This document shows positions 35,344-43,559 of a stretch of DNA of 64,000 bases, in pieces; position 1 is the stretch's first letter, and each line of letters starts with the position of its first letter. A program made the translations under genes and the position numbers. Location: contig NZ_JANUQM010000002.1 of assembly GCF_030386795.1 (NCBI RefSeq), forward strand, positions 806,001 to 870,000, given 5' to 3'. The stretch comes from Streptomyces sp. S.PNR 29 (lineage in GTDB: Bacteria > Actinomycetota > Actinomycetes > Streptomycetales > Streptomycetaceae). Below the pieces are notes generated by a model. The model saw nothing but the letters and a program-made list of their open reading frames with translations, was not told the DNA's origin and searched no databases.

Positions 35344-35511
35344 GACTTCAACCCGCCCCTCACCACCGTCCGCACCCCCGCCGAGGAACTCGGCCGCGCC
35401 GCCGTACGCATCGCCCTGCGCGACCCCGAGCACGCCGCCGGCACCCACCACCTGCTCGGCACCCACATCGTCGTACGGCGTAGCGGCGCCCCGCCCCCGG
35501 CGATCACCTGA
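35344..35511 (+). pseudogene. C-terminal remnant of a LacI-family regulator gene
   Basis: An open 55-codon frame without a start reads DFNPPLTTVRTPAEELGRAA, then VRIALRD and HHLLGTHIVVRRSG, before TGA at 35509. This is the characteristic end of a LacI/GalR effector domain (PLTTV...P...G..A...L). The DNA-binding domain and most of the sensor domain are gone, replaced by the inverted-repeat element. Not expected to be functional. Confidence 0.75.
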
Positions 35512-35531
35512 GACGGAGGACCCACCCCCGT

Positions 35532-35744
35532 ATGACCGCGCCGCATGTGTCGCCGACCAACGGACCGACGCACCTGCCGCACCTTCCCGGCAGCGCCGAC
35601 CCGCGGACCCCGTACTCCGGGGCGAGCGCGGAGGCCGGCACCGACGGCACCGTGGAGATCCGCTTCCCGGACGGCACCCGGGAGCGCGTCCTCAGCGGCC
35701 CGCCCGAGTCACCGCCCGCTCCAGAGCCTGGAGGAACGCGTTGA
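35532..35744 (+). CDS. Small hypothetical protein
   Basis: 70 codons, ATG at 35532 with GGAGG at 35515-35519 (12 bases, rather far). Low-complexity Pro/Gly/Thr sequence with one ordered-looking part (DGTVEIRFPDGTRERVLSG) and no family that I recognise. It lies behind the LacI remnant, and its last 53 bases overlap the 3' end of convergent cobC. Could be a small gene or chance. Confidence 0.35.
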   Translation: MTAPHVSPTNGPTHLPHLPGSADPRTPYSGASAEAGTDGTVEIRFPDGTRERVLSGPPESPPAPEPGGTR

Positions 35745-36759
35745 CGGTCGCCCGGTCCCGCACCGCCAGCCGCAGCCACTCCTCGCCCAGCCCCGGGAAC
35801 GTGTCCCCGCGCCGCACCGCGTAGCCGAGGTCGCGCAGATGGCGGCGCACGGCGGCGGCACGGGGCAGGCGCAGAAGGACGAAGGGGCCCTCGGCGGGCC
35901 CGACGACCCGCAGCCCGTGGGAGGCGAACTGTGCGAGCCCGGCGACGAGATGGGCCCGGTCCGCGGCGACGCGGTGCGCCGCCCGGTCCGCCTCCGCCAG
36001 CGCGCGCGGGGACACGCACGCCTGCGCCGCCGCGAGCGCCGGCGTGGACACCGGCCACAGCGGCTGGGCCCGCTCCAGGTCCGCGATCGTCTCCGGCGCC
36101 GCCAGCACATAGCCGATGCGCAGCCCGGCCAGCCCCCACGTCTTGGTGAGGCTGCGCAGCACGACGAGCCCCGGCACGTCCGTCCGCCCGGCCAGCGCCT
36201 CCCGCTCGCCCGGGACGGCGTCCATGAAGGCCTCGTCCACCACCAGCGTCCGCCCGGGACGGGCGAGCCCCGCGACAGCGGCGGCCGGGTGCAGCACCGA
36301 TGTCGGGTTCGTCGGGTTGCCGATCACCACCAGGTCGGCGTCCTCGGGCACCACCGCCGCATCCAGCCGGAAGCCGTCCTCCTCGCGCAGCAGGACCCGG
36401 TCGACCGTGTGCCCCGCGTCCCGCAGCGCCGCCTCCGGCTCCGTGAACTGCGGGTGCACCACGACCGGCCGGCGCACCTTCAGGGCACGCGCCAGCAGCA
36501 CGAACGCCTCGGCGGCCCCGGCGGTCAGCAGCACCCGCTCCGCCGGCAGCCCGTGCCGCGCCGCCACCGCCGCCCGCGCGGCCCGCCCGTCCGGGTAGGC
36601 GGCGAGTTCGTCGAGCGACCCGGCGATGTGCTCCCGCAGCCAGGCCGGGGGCGTGTCCGCGCGCACGTTCACGGCCAGGTCGACCAGCGCCGAGCCGTCG
36701 TCACGGACCTCGGCGTCGCCGTGGTGCCGCAGATCGTGCCCGCCGGACTCAGTGCGCAT
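35692..36759 (-). CDS. cobC: Rv2231c-type PLP protein CobC (threonine-phosphate decarboxylase-like)
   Basis: 355-residue class I/II PLP enzyme, thought to make (R)-1-amino-2-propanol phosphate or act in the side-chain step of cobalamin synthesis. It shows LAAYPDGRAARAAVAARHGL near the N-terminus, VIGNPTNPTSVLHPA, VVDEAFMDAVPG (Asp) and the PLP lysine in LRSLTKTWGLAGLRIGYVLA. Last gene of the cobM-to-cobC operon; its start lies inside the His-rich end of cbiX (11-base overlap). Whether Streptomyces CobC is a decarboxylase or transaminase is not certain. Confidence 0.88.
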   Translation of the reverse strand: MRTESGGHDLRHHGDAEVRDDGSALVDLAVNVRADTPPAWLREHIAGSLDELAAYPDGRAARAAVAARHGLPAERVLLTAGAAEAFVLLARALKVRRPVVVHPQFTEPEAALRDAGHTVDRVLLREEDGFRLDAAVVPEDADLVVIGNPTNPTSVLHPAAAVAGLARPGRTLVVDEAFMDAVPGEREALAGRTDVPGLVVLRSLTKTWGLAGLRIGYVLAAPETIADLERAQPLWPVSTPALAAAQACVSPRALAEADRAAHRVAADRAHLVAGLAQFASHGLRVVGPAEGPFVLLRLPRAAAVRRHLRDLGYAVRRGDTFPGLGEEWLRLAVRDRATVNAFLQALERAVTRAGR

Positions 36760-37678
36760 GGGTGTGGGCGTGCCCGTGGCCGTGGTGGTGCCCGTGGTGA
36801 TGGTGACCGTCGTCGTCCGGGTGGAAGTGCGGCTGCTGCGGGAGCCCCACCTTGTCCTCGAAGCCGGGCAGCGCGACGCGGTACACGCACGAGTCGCAGT
36901 TCATCCGCAGGTCACCCTTGAGGGCCTCCTCGTACCGCTCCATCACCAGGTCCAGCAGCTCCGGCTCCGGGCCGATGACGTCCGCGGACCGCACCTCGAC
37001 CTCCGGGTGCGCCTCCGCCCAGCCCTCCGCCTGCTGTCGCACCCGGTCCGGCAGGATCCCGGTGAACAGGAAGTACGGCAGGACCACGATCCTCTTGGCG
37101 CCCAGCCGTACGCACCGGTCGAGGCCGCCCGGCACGTCCGGCGCCGCCAGCGACACGAACGCCGTCTCCACGCCCGCGTAACCGCGCCCCTCCCACAGCA
37201 GCCGCGCCGCCTTGAACACCTCCGCGTTGGCGTCCGGGTCGGTCGACCCGCGCCCCACCAGCAGCACGGTCACGTCGGACCGGTCGGAGGGGGTGCGGGC
37301 CGTGCCGCCGAGGGCCTCGTCGAGCCGCCGGTCCAGGACCGACAGCAGCGCCGGGTGCGGGCCCAGCGGACGGCCGTACGTGTACGAGATGCCGGGGTGG
37401 CGTTCCTTCTCGCGGGCCAGCGCCGCCGGGATGTCCCCCTTGGCGTGCCCGGCGGACACCAGCATCAGCGGCACGGCGGCGAACTGCCGTACGCCCTGCT
37501 CCACCAGCTCGGTGACCGCCTCGCCCAGCGGCGGCGGGGACAGCTCGATGAAGCCGCCGGCGACGGGCAGGCCGGGGTTGCGGCGCCCCAGCTCCCGCAC
37601 GAAGTCGCGGAACGCCTCGGCTCCGGCGTCGTCACGGGTGCCGTGGCCGGCGATGAGCAGGGCGGGCGGGGTGGTCAC
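36749..37678 (-). CDS. cbiX: Sirohydrochlorin chelatase CbiX with histidine-rich tail
   Basis: 309-residue chelatase that inserts cobalt (or iron) into sirohydrochlorin. The first half starts LLIAGHGTRDDAGAEAFRDF, with the catalytic His in AGHGTRD; a second half repeats the fold (VTVLLVGRGSTDPDANAE). The C-terminus is an extreme His tract, HHHHGHHHGHGHAHTHAH, likely a metal store. Its presence together with cobN means both early and late cobalt-insertion enzymes are encoded. It overlaps cobH by four bases. Confidence 0.9.
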   Translation of the reverse strand: MTTPPALLIAGHGTRDDAGAEAFRDFVRELGRRNPGLPVAGGFIELSPPPLGEAVTELVEQGVRQFAAVPLMLVSAGHAKGDIPAALAREKERHPGISYTYGRPLGPHPALLSVLDRRLDEALGGTARTPSDRSDVTVLLVGRGSTDPDANAEVFKAARLLWEGRGYAGVETAFVSLAAPDVPGGLDRCVRLGAKRIVVLPYFLFTGILPDRVRQQAEGWAEAHPEVEVRSADVIGPEPELLDLVMERYEEALKGDLRMNCDSCVYRVALPGFEDKVGLPQQPHFHPDDDGHHHHGHHHGHGHAHTHAH

Positions 37679-38262
37679 GATGTCTCCTCGGACGAAAGGG
37701 GGTGGTACAGCAGGGCGTTGAGCGCGGCGGCGGCGACCGCCGACCCGCCCTTCTCGGACACGTTGCTCACGGCGGGCAGCCCGCTCTCGCGCAGCGCGGC
37801 CTTGGACTCGGCCGCCCCGACGAAGCCGACCGGCAGCCCGATGACGAGCGCGGGCGAGGCGTCCAGGGTCAGCAGCTCCTCCAGGGCGGTCGGCGCGCAG
37901 CCGATCACCCAGAGCGCGCCGGGCCCGGCCTCCTCGTACGCCAGCCGCATCGCGTGCGCCGACCGCGTCAGCCCGGGACCGGCGGTGGCGTCCTTCAGAC
38001 GGCAGACGGTCTCCCGCCGGGTGATCCCGGCGGCCACCATCTCGACGTCCACGACCACGGGCGCCCCGCCGTGCAGCGCGGCATGCGCCTTCGCCAGCTC
38101 GCCCTCGTCCATGACGAGGTCGTCGGCGTAGGCGAGGTCGGCGGAGGAGTGGATGACCCGCTCCACGACCGCCCGGGTCAGCGGCGGGAAGCGCGAGGTG
38201 TCGAGCCGGGCGCGCAGCCGCCGGAACGACTCCTGCTCGATGGGGTGCACGACGCGGTTCAC
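37675..38262 (-). CDS. cobH: Precorrin-8X methylmutase
   Basis: 195-residue enzyme moving a methyl group from C11 to C12 in the corrin ring to form hydrogenobyrinate. It begins NRVVHPIEQESFRRLRARLD; the catalytic His is in RVIHSSADLAYADDLV, and VIGCAPTALEELL and GLPVGFVGAAESK are family marks. GTG at 38262 overlaps the stop of the cbiG/cobJ gene (38259-38262) and has GGAGGAGG 4 bases upstream. Complete length. Confidence 0.92.
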   Translation of the reverse strand: MNRVVHPIEQESFRRLRARLDTSRFPPLTRAVVERVIHSSADLAYADDLVMDEGELAKAHAALHGGAPVVVDVEMVAAGITRRETVCRLKDATAGPGLTRSAHAMRLAYEEAGPGALWVIGCAPTALEELLTLDASPALVIGLPVGFVGAAESKAALRESGLPAVSNVSEKGGSAVAAAALNALLYHPLSSEETS

Positions 38263-39950
38263 CGGGCCTCCTCCTGGTTCGTCTGCCAGCGGTAGCCGCG
38301 CGGCGTCACCATGCGTCCCGCGATCCGCCGGGTCGCCGTGTTGCCCACGGTCACGACCGTCATCATGTCGACCGTCGCCGGGTCCAGCGCGGCCAGGGTC
38401 GTCAGCCGGCTCGACTCGTCCGGTCGCGACGCGTTCCGCACGACCCCGACCGGCGTCGCCGGCGCCCGGTGCTCGGCGAGGATCGCCAAAGCCTTCGGCA
38501 GCTGCCAGTCCCGGCCCCGGCTGCGCGGGTTGTAGAAGGTCACCACGATGTCCGCCTCGGCCGCCGCCCGCACCCGCCGCTCGATGACCTCCCACGGTGT
38601 GTGCAGGTCGGACAGGCTGATCGACACGTGGTCGTGGCCGAGCGGCGCCCCGAGGATCGCGGCGGCCGCCAGCGCGGCGGTGACCCCGGGCACCCCGATC
38701 ACGTCGATGTCGTCGGATGCCTCGGCGAGCGCGGGCGACGCCATGGCGTACACGCCCGCGTCCCCGCTCCCGATCAGCGCGACCGCCTGCCCCTTCCGGG
38801 CCTCCTCGACGGCCGTGCGCGCCCGCTCCTCCTCGGCGCCCAGCCCCGACTCCAGGATCCGGGTGCCGGGCCGCAGCAGGTCGCGGATCTGGTCGACGTA
38901 CTGGTCCAGCCCGACGAGCACACGGGCCCGCCGGAGTTCGGCCTTCGCGCGCGGCGTGAGCAGGTCCCGGGCACCCGGCCCGAGCCCCACCACCGCGAGC
39001 CGCCCGCGCCCGGGCCGCCGTACGACGGCACAGGTCGCCATCGCGGGGCTCGCGGCCGACTTCCGCTTGGGGACCAGGAGTTCACCGCCGCGTATGAGGG
39101 CGGCGGCCTCCGCGACGGAGGGGGTGCCGACGGCGGCGAGCGGCGCGTCGGAGGGGTTCGGGACGTCGACCTCGGCCAACTCCTCGGCGGAGTGGGTGAC
39201 GAGGGGGACGCCGAGGCGCGCGGCCGCTCCGACGATGCCGGGTTCGCCGGCCTTGGCGTCGACGGTGGCCAGCTCGGCGACGGACTTCGGGGAGAGGCCG
39301 GCGTCGCGCAACGAGCCTTCGACCAGTGCGAGCACTTCGCCGGCCGGGGCGCCCTTGGAGGCGCCGACGCCCACGACCAGGGAGGGCGGCCGCAGCACGA
39401 CCTCCCGCTCGGCGGCATCGACCAGACGGTCCGTCAGGCGAATCACGTACGGTCCCTCGTCGGTGACGGGGAGCGGGGGCAGCGGCCACGGCACCTCGGC
39501 GCGCAGAGCCACGGGTTCGCCGTCGAGCAGCGCCCGCGACACCCCGGCGACATCGCCCTCCACCGGGAGGCCGAGGGTGTCGAGACCCGGCAGCCCGACG
39601 GCGTCCGTCGCCGTCGTCACCACGGGCTCCGCCCCCAGCACCTCCCCGACCTCGTACGCGAGCGCGTTGGCGCCGCCGCCGTGCCCGCCCACCAGCGACA
39701 CGGCGAACCGCCCGCCCTCGTCGACGCACACCACACCCGGGTCGGTCCGCTTGTCCCCCAGCAGCGGCGCCACCAGCCGCACCACCGCACCCGTGGCCAG
39801 GAAGCACACGAGCTGCTCGCACTCCGCGAACGCGGCCCGCACGGCGTCCCCGACGGGACCGTCGTACACGCGCGTGCGGTCCGGCCACGCCGCGGCCAGC
39901 CGGTCCCGCGCCGCCGCGCCCGCCGCGGTGGCGGAAATGAGGCCGATCAC
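38259..39950 (-). CDS. cobJ: CbiG-CobJ fusion: cobalamin ring-contraction enzymes
   Basis: 563-residue fusion. The N-terminal part (about 1-310) is CbiG, which opens the delta-lactone after ring contraction: CFLATGAVVRLVAPLLGDK, VSLVGGHGGGANALA, GVGASKGAPAGEVLALVEG and GVPLVTHSAEELAEV. The C-terminal part (about 320-563) is precorrin-3B C17-methyltransferase CobJ/CbiH with VVGLGPGARDLLTPRAK, GSGDAGVYAMASPALAE and TFYNPRSRGRDWQLPKA. GTG at 39950 overlaps cobL's stop. No cobG is seen, so ring contraction may follow the CbiG route. Confidence 0.92.
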   Translation of the reverse strand: MIGLISATAAGAAARDRLAAAWPDRTRVYDGPVGDAVRAAFAECEQLVCFLATGAVVRLVAPLLGDKRTDPGVVCVDEGGRFAVSLVGGHGGGANALAYEVGEVLGAEPVVTTATDAVGLPGLDTLGLPVEGDVAGVSRALLDGEPVALRAEVPWPLPPLPVTDEGPYVIRLTDRLVDAAEREVVLRPPSLVVGVGASKGAPAGEVLALVEGSLRDAGLSPKSVAELATVDAKAGEPGIVGAAARLGVPLVTHSAEELAEVDVPNPSDAPLAAVGTPSVAEAAALIRGGELLVPKRKSAASPAMATCAVVRRPGRGRLAVVGLGPGARDLLTPRAKAELRRARVLVGLDQYVDQIRDLLRPGTRILESGLGAEEERARTAVEEARKGQAVALIGSGDAGVYAMASPALAEASDDIDVIGVPGVTAALAAAAILGAPLGHDHVSISLSDLHTPWEVIERRVRAAAEADIVVTFYNPRSRGRDWQLPKALAILAEHRAPATPVGVVRNASRPDESSRLTTLAALDPATVDMMTVVTVGNTATRRIAGRMVTPRGYRWQTNQEEAR

Positions 39951-41179
39951 TGGGCAACTCCTTCGGTACGGGCCGTGGTCCTCACACCCCACAGCAGAAA
40001 TACGGGATTGGTGGCCGCGAGCCGGGTCACGTCCCCCGGCAGCGGCGCCAGCCGCGACGCGTGCAACAGCACCCCGTCGCAGGTGAACCCGGCACTCATG
40101 AGCGCTTCGCGCGCCGCCGGCACCCGGTCGAGCGCGGCCATGGCGACGACCACGGTCCGCCGGGCGCGCTGCGCACACGCGCCGATGACGGCGGGCAGCT
40201 CGCGTCCCCCGCCGCCGACGAACACGGCGTCGGGATCGTCGAGACCGGCCAGCACGGCCGGTGCCGTCCCGTGCACCGCATGGACGTCGACGCCGTGCGC
40301 GGCGGCGTTGGCGCGGATCCGCTCGACGCCGTCCGGGGTCTTCTCGACCGCGGTGACGGCGGCGCCCAGGCGCGCGCACTCCACGGCCACGGACCCGGAG
40401 CCCGCGCCGACGTCCCAGACCAGGTCGCCCGGCCGGGGACCGAGCCGGGCCAGCGCCAGCGCCCGCACCTCGAACTTGGTGATCATCGAGTCGCGGTGGA
40501 CGAACTCCGCCTCCTCCAGGGCCCACCCCGCGGGCCTCCCGGACGGTCCCGCGACCGTCCGCACGGGCCCGAGCGCCCGCTCCTCGTCCAGGCACAGCAC
40601 CACGCTCACCGCCGCCCCCCAGTCCCGGCCGGCGGCCTCGGCGGGCGTCACCCGATCCACGCGCTCGTGCGCGGAACCCAGCGCGGAGGCGACGACCAGG
40701 ACACGAGAGCGGTCCTTGAGCGCGGCCCCGAGCTCCGCCGGCCCGGCCCCCGGCCCCGTCAGCACGGCGACCTTCGGATGCGCCCGGCACACGTTCACCG
40801 CCGTCCGCTGCTCCCGCCCGTGCGCGCTGACCACCACCGCGTCGTCCCACGGCAGCCCGACGCGCGCGAAGGCGGCGGCGACGGAGGAGACCCCGGCCCG
40901 GACGTCGAGCCGTCCGGACCCGAACCGCTCGGCCAGCGCCCGCACGATCCCGAAGAACCCGGGGTCACCGGAGGCCAGCACGACCACCGGCCGTTCCTTC
41001 TCCACGTACTCCTCGATGGTGTCGAGGGCGGGCGCCAGCGCCCCGAGGACGACCCGCTCCGCCCCCTCGGGCAGCCGTACGGCGTCCAGATGCCGCCGCC
41101 CGCCGACGACGAGCTCCGCACCGGCGAGGACGTCCTCGGGGACGGACGCCCCCGTCCCCGTACCGACCACCCTGATCAT
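39947..41179 (-). CDS. cobL: Precorrin-6Y C5,15-methyltransferase (decarboxylating)
   Basis: 410-residue bifunctional enzyme: CbiE-type methyltransferase (1-200; VVGTGTGASVPEDVLAGAEL, LASGDPGFFGIVRALAERFG) fused to CbiT-type decarboxylating methyltransferase (215-410; RDSMITKFEVRALALARLG, DLVWDVGAGSGSVAVECARL). Methylates C5 and C15 and removes the C12 acetate carboxyl. ATG at 41179 overlaps the cobM stop by four bases. Normal length for CobL. Confidence 0.93.
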   Translation of the reverse strand: MIRVVGTGTGASVPEDVLAGAELVVGGRRHLDAVRLPEGAERVVLGALAPALDTIEEYVEKERPVVVLASGDPGFFGIVRALAERFGSGRLDVRAGVSSVAAAFARVGLPWDDAVVVSAHGREQRTAVNVCRAHPKVAVLTGPGAGPAELGAALKDRSRVLVVASALGSAHERVDRVTPAEAAGRDWGAAVSVVLCLDEERALGPVRTVAGPSGRPAGWALEEAEFVHRDSMITKFEVRALALARLGPRPGDLVWDVGAGSGSVAVECARLGAAVTAVEKTPDGVERIRANAAAHGVDVHAVHGTAPAVLAGLDDPDAVFVGGGGRELPAVIGACAQRARRTVVVAMAALDRVPAAREALMSAGFTCDGVLLHASRLAPLPGDVTRLAATNPVFLLWGVRTTARTEGVAQ

Positions 41180-41994
41180 GTGCTCGCACCCCGCTCGCGC
41201 AGGGCCTTGCGGGCCTCGGGGTCGGCCTTGCGGTAGCCGTGGAAGTGACCGGGGTGGTACAGGTGCGAGCGGGTGCCGTGCGCGTCGAGGGCCGGGCCGA
41301 CCAGGAACAGCGTGTGCTTCCAGAGCTTGTGTTCCTTGACCGTCTCCTCCAGCGTGCCGATCGTGCACTTCACGACCAGCTCCTCCGGCCAGGTCGCCTG
41401 GTAGGCGACGACGACGGGAGTGGTCGTGGGATAGCCGCCCTCCAGCAGCTCCCGCACCAGCTGCCCGCTGCGGGCCGCGGACAGGAACACCGCCATGGTC
41501 GTGCCGTGCTTGGCGAACTCCCGCACTTCCTCCCCGGGCGGCATCGGCGTCTTGCCGCCGCCCAGCCGGGTGAGCACGACGGACTGCGCGATCTCGGGGA
41601 TCGTCAGCTCCCGCCGCGCGAGCGCGGCCACCGCGGAGAAGGACGAGACGCCGGGGACGACCTCGGTCTCGACGCCGATCGCGTGACACCGGTCGAGCTG
41701 CTCCTGCGTGCCACCCCACAGGGCGGGGTCGCCGGAGTGGATACGGGCCACACGCAGCCCCTCCGCGTGCGCCCGCTCGTACACGGCCACGACGTCCTCC
41801 AGCGACATCGTCGCCGAGTCCAGGATCTCCGCGTCCTCGCGCGCGTGCTGGAGGACCTCCGCCTGGACCAGGCTGGCCGCCCAGATCACGACGTCGGCCT
41901 CGGCGATGGCGCGCGCGGCACGGAACGTCAGCAGGTCGGCGGCGCCGGGGCCGGCACCGACGAAGGTCACCTTGCCGGTGGGGGCATCGGCCAT
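41176..41994 (-). CDS. cobM: Precorrin-4 C11-methyltransferase
   Basis: 272-residue SAM-dependent tetrapyrrole methylase. The motifs are VTFVGAGPGAADLLTFRAAR, VARIHSGDPALWGGTQEQLD and VVPGVSSFSAVAALARREL. First gene of a six-gene coupled operon (cobM-cobL-cbiG/cobJ-cobH-cbiX-cobC). ATG at 41994 follows AGAGGA; the in-frame ATG at 42012 is less likely. No riboswitch fits in the 87-bp gap to the divergent ZIP gene, so this operon is controlled in some other way. Confidence 0.93.
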   Translation of the reverse strand: MADAPTGKVTFVGAGPGAADLLTFRAARAIAEADVVIWAASLVQAEVLQHAREDAEILDSATMSLEDVVAVYERAHAEGLRVARIHSGDPALWGGTQEQLDRCHAIGVETEVVPGVSSFSAVAALARRELTIPEIAQSVVLTRLGGGKTPMPPGEEVREFAKHGTTMAVFLSAARSGQLVRELLEGGYPTTTPVVVAYQATWPEELVVKCTIGTLEETVKEHKLWKHTLFLVGPALDAHGTRSHLYHPGHFHGYRKADPEARKALRERGAST

Positions 41995-42081
41995 GGGAAT
42001 CGGTCCTCTCACTTCACATACTTACTGCGGTTGTTGCCGTCGGACGTGCGTGAACGCGGGCCGATCGGATAGCAAGGGCGC

Positions 42082-42810
42082 ATGGCGGTCTTCGTCGCGC
42101 TCGGCGCGTTCCTCATGACGCTGGCCGGCGGCTGGACGGCACTGCGCGTGACGGACCGCCGCCACCTGGTGCTGGGCCTGGCCGGTGGCCTGATGCTGGG
42201 CGTGGTCGGCCTGGACCTGCTTCCGGAGGCCCTGGAGGCGGCGGGCACCGAGGTGTTCGGGGTGCCGGCCGCGCTGCTGCTGTTCGTGGCCGGCTTCCTG
42301 CTGGCCCATCTGGTGGAACGCCTGCTGGCCACCCGCCAGGCCGCGCACGGCGCCGGGGAACGTGACGGCCGCGTCCCCCAGGTGGGCCTGACGGCGGCCG
42401 CCGCGATGGTCGGCCACAGCGCCATGGACGGCGTGGCGATCGGCGCGGCCTTCCAGGTCGGCGGCGGCATGGGCGTGGCGGTCGCGCTGGCCGTGATCGC
42501 CCACGACTTCGCGGACGGTTTCAACACGTACACGATCACGCACCTGTACGGGAACGCCCGCCGCCGCGCGGTCACGATGCTGGTCGCGGACGCCGTGGCG
42601 CCCGTGGCGGGCGCTGCCTCGACGGCCTTCGTGACGATCCCGGAGACGCTGCTCGGCTGCTACCTCGGCCTGTTCGGCGGCGCCCTGCTCTACCTCGCCG
42701 CCGCCGAGATCCTGCCCGAGGCCCACCACGAGCACCCGGCACACTCGACGCTGCTGTGCACGGTCGCCGGGGTGGCGTTCATCTGGGTGGTGGTCGGCAT
42801 CGCGGGCTGA
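42082..42810 (+). CDS. ZIP-family divalent metal transporter
   Basis: 242-residue inner-membrane transporter with about eight helices. The two metal-binding helices carry VGHSAMDGVAIGAAF (helix IV) and VIAHDFADGFNTYTITH (helix V), the ZIP signature. A His cluster (HHEHPAHS) follows late in the protein. It lies between the two cobalamin operons, divergent from cobM and convergent with cobI. ZIP proteins import zinc, iron or other divalent ions; cobalt uptake for cobalamin is inferred from position only. Confidence 0.85.
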   Translation: MAVFVALGAFLMTLAGGWTALRVTDRRHLVLGLAGGLMLGVVGLDLLPEALEAAGTEVFGVPAALLLFVAGFLLAHLVERLLATRQAAHGAGERDGRVPQVGLTAAAAMVGHSAMDGVAIGAAFQVGGGMGVAVALAVIAHDFADGFNTYTITHLYGNARRRAVTMLVADAVAPVAGAASTAFVTIPETLLGCYLGLFGGALLYLAAAEILPEAHHEHPAHSTLLCTVAGVAFIWVVVGIAG

Positions 42811-42827
42811 CGCCGCTCTCGACGCCC

Positions 42828-43559
42828 TCACAGCTTGCCGCCCCGCCCGCCCTCGCGCCGCGCGGGCGCGATCAGCGTCGACAGGTACGGCAGGGGAGCG
42901 CCGTCGAGTTCGGCGGCCGACCGGATCGACTCGGTCTCCAGCCCCAGCGCCGACCCCCACACGGCGTCGCCGAGCCGCCCCGTCTCGCGCAGCGCCTCGG
43001 CGACCTCCCGGGCCTGCCGGCCGAACTTGTAGGCGACGACGGTCCCGGGCCCGCCGAGGGCGTCCTTGAGCACGGCGGCCCCCGCGGTGACGGGCACGAG
43101 CGTCAACGGCTCGGTCCCCTCCGTCAGCACCGCCCCCGACCGAGCCGCCAGATCCTGCATGGCGGTGATCCCCGGCACGGTCTCCACCACGATCCCCGGA
43201 ACCAGCTCGGCGACGGTCTGCGCGAGATAGGTGAACGTCGAGTACACATTGGGGTCGCCGATGGTCGCGAAGGCGACGCTGCCGTACTGCTTCAGCAGCT
43301 CGGCCACCCGTTCCCCGGCCGCGTCCCAGGCGGCCTCGCGCCGCGCCCGGTCGCTGCGCTCGTTGAGCGCGAACACGACCCGTACGACCTTCTCCTCGGG
43401 CACGTAGTGCAACACGGTCGCCTCGGCCCGCCCCCGCTCGCCGGTGTCCATGACGGGCACGACGACGACAGCCGCCGCCCGCAGGGCGTTGACCCCCTTG
43501 ACGGTCACCAGCTCCGGATCACCGGGCCCCACCCCGACTCCGACCAGCCTGCTGCTCAT
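42828..43559 (-). CDS. cobI: Precorrin-2 C20-methyltransferase
   Basis: 243-residue SAM-dependent methylase acting at C20. It shows LVGVGVGPGDPELVTVKGVN, ATIGDPNVYSTFTYLAQTV and VPGITAMQDLAARSG. ATG at 43559 overlaps the cobB stop (ATGA). Last gene of the riboswitch-led operon. Length is normal for CobI/CbiL. Confidence 0.93.
   Translation of the reverse strand: MSSRLVGVGVGPGDPELVTVKGVNALRAAAVVVVPVMDTGERGRAEATVLHYVPEEKVVRVVFALNERSDRARREAAWDAAGERVAELLKQYGSVAFATIGDPNVYSTFTYLAQTVAELVPGIVVETVPGITAMQDLAARSGAVLTEGTEPLTLVPVTAGAAVLKDALGGPGTVVAYKFGRQAREVAEALRETGRLGDAVWGSALGLETESIRSAAELDGAPLPYLSTLIAPARREGGRGGKL

Noticed and set aside
38469..41339. Long plus-strand open frame opposite cobJ/cobL
   Set aside because: Arg/Pro/Gly/His-rich composition without motifs; the opposite strand carries clear enzymes.
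42012..42081. Possible second cobalamin riboswitch upstream of cobM
   Set aside because: The gap is too short and no B12-box (GCCACTG) is present.
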